64,000 nucleotides of DNA from Chrysoperla carnea (lineage: Eukaryota > Arthropoda > Insecta > Neuroptera > Chrysopidae): NCBI RefSeq assembly GCF_905475395.1, contig NC_058338.1:94597435-94661434 (forward strand). The letters run 5' to 3'. Position 1 is the first letter of the stretch, and every line of letters begins with the position of its first letter. Of this stretch, positions 56,675 through 64,000 are shown piece by piece. Position numbers and translations under genes: made by a program. Under the pieces are notes generated by a model. That model saw nothing but the letters and a program-made list of their open reading frames with translations. It was not told where the DNA came from and made no database searches.

Positions 56675-57232
56675 CCATGTATATATGAAATATACATAGT
56701 ACATTAAGTTTAGTCCAAAGTTTGTAACGCTTAAAAATAATGATGCTAGGGAAAAAATTTTGTCATAGGTGTTCATAAAATCACCTAATTAGTCCATTTC
56801 CGGTTGTCCGTCCGTCCGTCCGTCTGTGGACACGATAACTCAAAAACGAAAAAAGATATCGAGCTGACTTTTACAGCGTACTCAGGACGTAAAAAGTGAG
56901 GCCAATTTCGTAAATGAGCATCATAGGTCAATTGGGTCTTGGGTCCGTATGACCCATCTTGTAAACCGTTAGAGATAGAACAAAAGTTTAAATGTAAAAA
57001 ATGTTCCTTATCAAAAATTAAACAACTTTTGTTTGAAACATTTTTTCGTAAACATTCCTGTTTACCCGTGAGGGCGCCAATTAGGCGGAAATTTTATAAA
57101 TGTACTATAATTTATTATCAGTTATGTATGTGTCACATGTTTGTATATGTAATGTGATAAAGAAATCAACACTGACTATGCATGGTATTTCAACAATTAA
57201 CTCAGTCAATTGTTTGTTTTCACTTGTTTTAT
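56675..57232 (-). repeat. Dispersed repeat B, full-length copy
   Basis: Reverse orientation, from TATACCATGTATATATGAAA to the complement of AAACAAGTGAAAACAAACAA. Contains the TCCGTCCGTCCGTC core. Confidence 0.85.
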
Positions 57233-58143
57233 TATAAGATTTACGAAAAAAGTTATTCTAGCTTTTTTGTAAAGCTTATAATAAAAAAGTTTTTCATTTG
57301 TAGCTAACTTTTAATTAGACACTCTGTATATGAAATATACTAGGTGTCCCATTATTAACAATCCAACTGAAAATTTCTTCATCGAAGGGTTAATGGAAAA
57401 AATTTCCCAAGTAAAATTAGTTCTACTTGAAGAGGGCACCGTACATAAGTCGTAAATTTAACCTTGGCTTGCAAAATTCTTTAAAAAAATGTTCTTTATT
57501 AAATTACACACAACTTGGAAATATTTTTTCGTTAACGTAATAAATAGTAAGAAAACAAAACTTCAAATAACAGAGTTGATGTTTATATCGTAAATAACTA
57601 ACACAAAAATGAATTTTTGAAAAGAAAATGATGCAACAAAAAACTGTAACAAGTATTTAAGCCCTTTTTGCAGCTATGTTTTTTTGATAAAAATGTGTGC
57701 ACTTGAATCATTTTTAGACATTTTTTTTATACAATATTTAACATATTTGTGTAAAAAAATTGGCTAAATTTTAAAACTTTTTGAATGAAAAAACTCGTCT
57801 ATATACAGGGTATCATCTCTTTATGTTAAGCATACATTACAATAGGTTTTTAAGCTCTACTCCATAACTGCGGTAATCGGTAGATGAAAACTTTAAATTA
57901 GAAAGTTGTTATTGATTAAAAAAGTGACATTTTTTGTTCGAAACATTTTTCCGCAAACCCTACAGTTTAGGCAAAAACGGACTGATAAGTTATTCCCAAT
58001 TTTTTTTTTCTTTTGTATCAAAATATTATTTCGTATAATTGTTTCTGCGAAATCGACGCATTCTTCAAAAAAAATTTTCTAATAAATCCAATAAAAGTGA
58101 TTTGTTTTTCTATAAAGACCATTTTTGTTCAAATTGAATGATA

Positions 58144-58756
58144 ACAAGTGAAAACAAACAATTGACTGAGTTAATTGTTGAAATACCATGTATAGACAGT
58201 GTTGATGCGCAATCGTATAGACAGTGTTCATGCACAATCGTTTGTTTTTTTGACGTCACGTAAATAACAAAAGATATTCACTTTTAAATACACAACACAC
58301 ACAACTGATATTCCTATATTAATACATACTATTAAATTTGCACCTATTTAACGCCCTCGTGGGTAAACAGTGATGTTTACAAAAAAATGTTTCAAACAAA
58401 AGTTTTTTATTTTTTTATAAGGAACATTTTTTACATTTAAACTTTCGTTCTATCTCTAACGGTTTACAAGATGGGTCCTACGGACCCAAGACCCAATTGA
58501 CCTATGATGGTCATTTACGAACTTGACCTCACTTTTTACGTCCTGAGTACACTGTAAAAATTTAAGCTCGATATCTTTTTTCGTTTTTGAGTTATCGTGT
58601 CCACAGACGGACGGACGGACAACCGGAAATGGATTAATTAGGTGATTCTATGAACACCTATACCAAAATTTTTTTCGTAGCATCAATATTTTTAAGCGTT
58701 ACAAACTTTGGACGAAACTTAATATACTATGTATATTTCATATATACATGGTATAA
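58144..58756 (+). repeat. Dispersed repeat B, full-length copy
   Basis: Same order as the copy at 50567. A small duplication around GTATAGACAGTGTTGATGCG lengthens it. Confidence 0.85.
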
Positions 58757-59136
58757 AATGCACAAAAAGCTATATTTTGGTTATCAATTACTGTCTAACT
58801 CTAAACTATTCGGTTAAAAAAAATAAACTATTCGGTAAAAAAATTTGTATATATTGTGTCCTTTTGAAAATATCATTTTTCGTTTGAAGCGTTTTTCTAG
58901 ATTAAATTTATTTATCGACTTTCAAGCATTTGTGTAAGTAACTAAATGTCTTATTTTCTTGGAGTATGTTATTGTATTCGAAGTACCTATTGTTCATTCT
59001 ATATTTAGCTAAATTTTAATTGTTTTTTTTATTTTATGCAGATATAAAGATAAAACACATCAATGTATGCATAAAAAAAGCTGGTCAAATGTGTTTCATC
59101 TCGTAACGCTTGGTAATTTTAATCCAAAATTGTTTG

Positions 59137-60113
59137 TTGTAACCGGATAGTCGCATCAATGAATGTTTTTTAATCGGGAGTCCTCAATAACAGCTCCGAT
59201 TTTTATGATTTTTTTTCAAAATGATTCTTTTTGTTTATTATTTAAAATCAGAAACATTTCAGAGGGGAGAAATAATCCGGAGTGGGAATAGGCAATGTCG
59301 AGACTGATATATCGACGCCAAGCCTAAATCGCTAATGATAGAAGTTTGAAATTTCGAGAAGATATTGATTTTATACAGTATAGGTGTCACATAAGAAAGG
59401 ATTTTTCGAAATTCATCCCCTTAGTGGGTGAAATAGGGGACGAAAGTTTGTTTGAAAATATATACAAACAAAATTAAGTTTTCTACTTAACCAATTTTAA
59501 AAATTATTTCACCTTTAGAATGCTGCCATATCAGCAAGTAAAATGGGCTATATTTTATTTTCAAAAAAATTAAGGTTCCGCACCAATAGTAAAAATTCAT
59601 TAAAAAGTGAAACCGTCATTTTGAGTTCACTACTTAACCGATTTAAAAAAAGTTAGGGTTCTGCAGCATAAGTAAAAATTCAATTTTATTGTTATTTCCC
59701 ACATTTTTTTGTGGGAAAAAGAGCAAGAGTGAATTATTTATATAAGTTGCACAAATATTGTTTAAACAATATAAATAACTAGCAGTTATCCACGTTATAG
59801 CCTTCAATTCTCTTAACGTCCCTTTTGTTCACTATTTAATACGCAAAATTCTTTCTTATGTGACACCTATACTGTATAAAATCAATATCTTCTCGAAATT
59901 GGAACTTCTATCATCAGCGATTTAGGCTGAGCGTCGATATATCAGTCTCGACATTGCCTATTCCCTCTCTGAATTATTTCCCCACTCTTAAATGTTTCTG
60001 ATTTTAAATAATATACAAAAAGAATCATTTTGAAAAAAAATCATAAAAATCGGAGCTGTTATTGAGGACTTCCGAATAAAAATCATTCATTGATGCGACT
60101 ATAACTGTAACCA
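59137..60113. repeat. Long inverted repeat of about 980 bp
   Basis: Arms 59137-59400 and 59845-60113 are inverted copies. Shared blocks include TAGTCGCATCAATGAATG, CATTGCCTATTCCC, TCTCGACATTG and TGACACCTATACTGTATAAA with their complements. The spacer of about 440 bases contains smaller direct repeats and no frame. Confidence 0.85.
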
Positions 60114-61500
60114 TCGAATTTTAGCTATTTGTATGATTATTTGCATCGCGGAATCGAATTTTCATTGCAATTTTAACAATGTTTGTTCTGTGTTTCAAAA
60201 TTGAATTTTTTTTATATTTTCGCCAAAATTATTCGTCTGAGTGGAGAAGTTAGTGAAAGACATTTGCAAATACCTAACTAAAGAAAACCTAAACAATTTG
60301 TGGAGAGGGGGGGGGGGGTTGGAAATGCATAAAAACCATACTAAAATCGTAAAACATGTTTCTAACGGTCCTGAAAATTAGAAACAATTTTTTAATGCAT
60401 TACTCTTTGATTTTACGTAGGAAAACTAAAGCAAATTTTCACGCACAAATCACTCAAAAATTATTTGCGCTTTTTCGAATTTTTGTCCCAAAAAACCTTT
60501 CGCTTGGTTGTCAGTTTTCATGTTAAAATTGTGCATGCTAATTTGCATTACATCTTTCGAGATATTTGTGCGGAAAAAATAAAAAGTATTTTTTATCCAA
60601 AGTTGTTTTTTTTTCTTAAAAACAACCATTTTTCTGCTAATTATCGTCTCGAAATACCGGATGGGTTAATAATATGAAAATTCTCAGTCGGTACTAAAAT
60701 ACCTAACATAGCACTCCACTAAAAAATTTTAAGCCATCTACAAAAATAAAATAAAAATGTTTTTTTTTTTCTTGAATTTTCATCTAATAAAATATCATCC
60801 AACATTTAAAACTAAATATAAACGGAGCATGACGGCGGAAGTGAAAGACAGGGGGTGGGGGTTAAATTTGGGATGAACCATAATGCAAGATTTCAAACAT
60901 ATATATAATAAACAAGTAGCAACATTTATTAAACAGTTAAAATGAAAAGGAACGATTTATGACCATAGAAATAAAGGGGGGGGGGGAGGTTGATTGAGTT
61001 TGGGCAAGGTGTGTTTTTTTTGAGAACATATATACAGAAAAGACATTTAAAAAATGCACACACTAAAAAAAATAGGAGGATTTTTTTTTAACTTTTATTT
61101 GAGAAAAATAAAAACATTGAATTTGTTATTTTATATACAAAACTTACTTTTTTATATTTAAAAAAAAAATATGAAAATTATTATGCTCTCACTGTATTTT
61201 GTATTATTATAAAAAGATTTGATAGAGAAGAGTTGGACTCGACTCGACTCGACAGTGTTCCTGTTCCTTATCAACTGGATGTTGGGTTGTATGATGCCAT
61301 ATAATAATATAGAGGATACGATAGGATAGAGGATTGGAGAAAAAGGATGGAATAGGTGTGGTAGAAAGTACTACACTAACCGTTCAAAAAATTGTCTCAC
61401 ATGAGAAAACAATTCATTCTATTGGGAAAATCATTATCGCGATGTCAAACACTTAATATATATGGCAGTCATAAGCAGGCTTAAAAAGTGAAAACAACCA
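60114..61500. other. Intergenic, homopolymer-rich
   Basis: G runs at about 60306-60319 and 60977-60987, poly-T and poly-A tracts, and a short TCGACTCGACTCGAC repeat near 61230. No gene is seen. Confidence 0.6.
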
Positions 61501-61631
61501 ATTGACCGAGTTAATTATTGAAATACCCTGTTTAGAGAGTGTTTAATGTTAGGGCTTGCATTATTTTTAATAAATTAAATTTTAAGAAAGGTCTCTATTT
61601 GTTTGTTATCTCGGAAACGGTTCAAACGATT

Positions 61632-61835
61632 TTCATGAAAATTAATGTGTGTGGATTGTGCGAAGAACCTGACTCCGCTGAACATGCACTGTTTTACTGT
61701 AAGCAATTTCAATGTCATAGAATGAAGTTAGTTGACCAGATTGGAGCTACAGCACCAGATAACATGGTTAGCAAGATGATAGAAAAGGAAGAAGTATGGA
61801 TGGCTTTGCCCGCATATATCAGAATTGTGGTCAAA
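61632..61835 (+). pseudogene. Inverted LINE C-terminal zinc-knuckle fragment
   Basis: The plus strand encodes VCGLCEEPDSAEHALFYCKQ, a C-x2-C...H...C knuckle found at the C-terminus of R1/LOA-type ORF2, and then TAPDNMVSKMIEKEEVWMAL. It abuts, in the opposite orientation, the minus-strand element that begins at about 61836. Confidence 0.8.
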
Positions 61836-62464
61836 TATTTGCCACCCACCTTTCCTGCCATCATTCTCTGCAATTATTACCAACCTCATCGGTGGTTCCA
61901 CTGTACCGTGCTGAACCTGGTAGTACAAGAGCTGCCTCCGTCGAAATAGTCCTAAAACCAGAACAAACCCGGAGTTCAAGCCTTTGTTGCACTTTCTCCA
62001 GTATCTTGAGGTTGCACTTGATTGACAGTTCATGGCCCAAAACTAGATATGCATTTAGCATAATAGAATGGGTCACAGCACCAAAAATCTTTCTTGACGA
62101 GGTTTTTGCTCAACCGAAACGTGGCATAATTCCTTGCAGTTTCATGGCTGCCTTCTCCGCCTCTATTGCGCATGCTTGGATCAGACTCTTCATACGACAA
62201 CCTCTTTCAAATATAACTGCTAGGTATTTTATTTGCTCTTTTGTGGCAATCTGTCCCATCCGTATTAAGATGAACCATTGTAAGTCTCCTGATGCAATTT
62301 TTATCTTTTTTCTCTTTACCGCTTGAATAACATTAGCGATAGCAGTAGGTTTTTCATAGAGTTTTTATTGTTAAAAATGCGTAATTTTTGAGTTACAGGC
62401 TCTACTCGACCTATATTTTCATAAAATATTATCAAAAAGCATTTCTGTATTTCATGAAAAAGGT

Positions 62465-62775
62465 CTATACTGACCTTGACACCTCAGTATCCAGCACACT
62501 ATGGTAGGCCACGTTCCACAGTATTGGACCAAGCACGGAGCCTTGCGGAACACCCGACGTTATGTTAATAGTTTTTTCGCCCACTATTAACGTTCTATCA
62601 GCAAGATAGTTGTCCAGAATCTTTACCAAGTAAAGAGGTCCTCGCTTTCTTCGCAGTTCAGACATAATTACCATCCGTGGTACCGAGTCAAAAGCATTCT
62701 TAATGTCTAGTGTAACTAATAAACAAAATTCCCCGTTGTTAAAGGCTTTCTTCCTAATGGCTTGAACTATAGAGA
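62465..62775 (-). pseudogene. Reverse transcriptase, palm part up to block 4 (of the decayed LINE)
   Basis: The frame reads AIRKKAFNNGEFCLLVTLDI, KNAFDSVPRMVI, then LVKILDNYLADRTLIVGEK and SGVPQGSVLGPILWNVAYHS. The first catalytic Asp region (DIKNAFDS) is present. The sequence stops being RT at about 62475, before the YADD box. Confidence 0.85.
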
Positions 62776-63264
62776 CTACGTGGTCAAGCGCTTTAACCGT
62801 CTTTTAAGGTAGTCCGTTAATCTACTTGAAATTAGATGTTCAGTCTTTCCAAATACACTTAACGGGGAAAGGGGTCTATACTTTGTTTCCTGTAGGCCCT
62901 TGATTTCTTTTGAGATCAGAACAAGTTTTGCTCTCTTCCAAATTTGGGGAAACAGTCCCTCCTTAAGCAGCTGGTTAAATATACTCAACAAAATTTTCTT
63001 ATGTGCTAGAGCAGTAGCTTTTACTATCTCCGGAGCAAACAAGTCTGGACCAGGGGCTTTTCCAGATTTAAGTTTCTTTATTCCCTCAGTTAATTCTTCG
63101 CCTGTGAGTTCCTGCAATTCTTCAACTATTTCCAGATTAATATTTTCTTTTGGAAGCCCTTGTGGGAACAGGGCTTCTGCTATCTTGAGTAGATTTTCTT
63201 GCGTGAGGTGCAATTCGGGTTGGTGAAATTTACCCATTACAATCCGGTATCCTGTTCCCCACAC
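62776..63264 (-). pseudogene. Reverse transcriptase, N-terminal fingers part (of the decayed LINE)
   Basis: An intact stretch of 162 codons. GYRIVMGKF is followed by EGIKKLKSGKAPGPDLFAPE, LPQIW-like GLFPQIWKRAKLVLISKE and a YRPLSPLSVFGKTEHLI segment, which correspond to RT blocks 0-2 in R1/Jockey/LOA-type elements. The usual YRPISLL has become YRPLSPL. The frame breaks at about 62776. Confidence 0.85.
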
Positions 63265-64000
63265 ATCTTTGTCTACTTATATCACTTTCCATGCTTCTTT
63301 TTTCGGCTTTGACGATGAATGTTTTGAACACTTTTCTTGCGTCATTGTACCGCCCTTGAATATCCACCTTTTTTTGAGACAAATTTTCCGCAGTTCAGCA
63401 AGACCTTGATTCCACCAGTAGTTTGGTTATCGGTTACCACGTGACGTTTTCATAGATAGGCTATATTCTTTTGCAGGTTGTGATGCACATATCAACAAAA
63501 TTTTCTGCAGACCAGGAGTGATGTTAGCGCTCTTTAGTTCTAATTTTATCAGCCATTACTTCCGAGTATATGGAAAGATCTCCGGTTTTCCAACCCAACA
63601 ATCTTTCCGTCGGAGCTGACATGTGATCTACTTTTTTCGTGCAGCTCGTATAGAATGTATTGATGCTCACTCAAGGTTTCATCCGCTAATACGCAGGAGT
63701 TTTTAACGTATTTTGCTATTCGCTCCGCACTTAAAGTTATATCAATTCTTGAGTCATAATCCCCGCAGATAAAAGTAGGTTCTTCGCCTGTATTATGGAC
63801 TATCTAGTTCAGAAACGCAATCCAGTCGGTAAGTATTTTTCCTCTGTTGTCAGATACCTCCTCGCCCCATAGTTCTGCTTTAGAATTAAAATCTCCAGCA
63901 ATAATACAATCTTTAACTTGCTTTCTGATAGATTGTTCCAGATCATCTAGAAATTCGACAAACTCTGGTATACTCGAATTGGGGTAGATATAGCATCCAT

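Larger units (their letters stand above)
61836..64000 (-). pseudogene. Decayed R1/LOA-like non-LTR retrotransposon ORF2
   Basis: Read on the minus strand from the right edge, the pieces come in the order endonuclease, linker, reverse transcriptase, C-terminal region. Endonuclease (64000-63590): IIAGDFNSKAELWG, RIDITLSA, LSEHQYIL. Linker (about 63430-63230): YWWNQGLAELRKICLKKRW and VWGTGYRIVMGKF. RT (63230-62470): LKSGKAPGPDLFAPEIVKA, then LVTLDIKNAFDSVP and TSGVPQGSVLGPILWN. C-terminal region (62345-61836): KYLAVIFERGC, FGAVTHSIMLNAY and ISTEAALVLPG. There are internal stops and frame changes, and the YADD active-site segment is absent, replaced by about 130 unrelated bases. It cannot be functional. 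The 5' end lies beyond the window. Confidence 0.88.

Noticed and set aside
61796-62326. Plus-strand frame of 176 codons
   Set aside because: Antisense of the LINE C-terminal region, whose minus-strand translation matches the ORF2 family.
62900-63226. Plus-strand frame of 108 codons
   Set aside because: Antisense of the LINE reverse transcriptase, which has clear motifs on the minus strand.

Overview
This is an AT-rich, repeat-dense stretch of an insect nuclear genome. It holds small exons with GT/AG introns and three recognisable single-copy animal genes. One of them belongs to the insect-type arylalkylamine N-acetyltransferase family. The species cannot be fixed from the sequence. The low GC and dense palindromic repeats suit several insect orders, and I do not claim one.

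Layout. (1) 1412-22954, plus strand: an Ect2/Pebble RhoGEF gene of eight coding exons encoding about 915 aa (BRCT repeats, basic linker, DH, PH, basic C-terminus). A ninth long exon (14651-15796) lies in the intron that splits the second canonical BRCT repeat. It joins in phase to the upstream exon and carries its own stop, so it is probably an alternative last exon giving a GEF-less, BRCT plus basic-tail isoform. (2) 22955-32895: intergenic, with no convincing protein gene but several long palindromes, one of about 1,050 bp. (3) 32896-41674, minus strand: an FUT8-type alpha-1,6-fucosyltransferase of six coding exons encoding about 647 aa. A tandem repeat of about 150 bp sits on both sides of its fifth exon and has itself been invaded by a SINE complex and a MITE. 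(4) 41675-50172: intergenic, with MITEs, a tRNA-derived SINE with target-site duplications and a decayed LINE C-terminus. (5) 50173-54651, minus strand: an insect arylalkylamine N-acetyltransferase of three coding exons encoding 215 aa, with a mariner-derived fold-back element and nested MITEs in its introns. (6) 54652-64000: intergenic, with full-length copies of a dispersed repeat of about 600 bp, a hAT-type MITE with a perfect 8-bp target-site duplication, a long inverted repeat of about 1 kb, and a decayed R1/LOA-like non-LTR retrotransposon (endonuclease, reverse transcriptase, C-terminus) at the right edge.

The three genes do not form a pathway. Ect2 drives RhoA activation in cytokinesis. 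FUT8 adds core fucose to N-glycans in the Golgi. The N-acetyltransferase acetylates biogenic amines. The most unusual aspects of the window are the alternative Ect2 exon, the density of long hairpin-forming palindromes (possible endo-siRNA sources), the satellite around FUT8 exon 5, and the several repeat families that share TATACAGGGTG-like ends.
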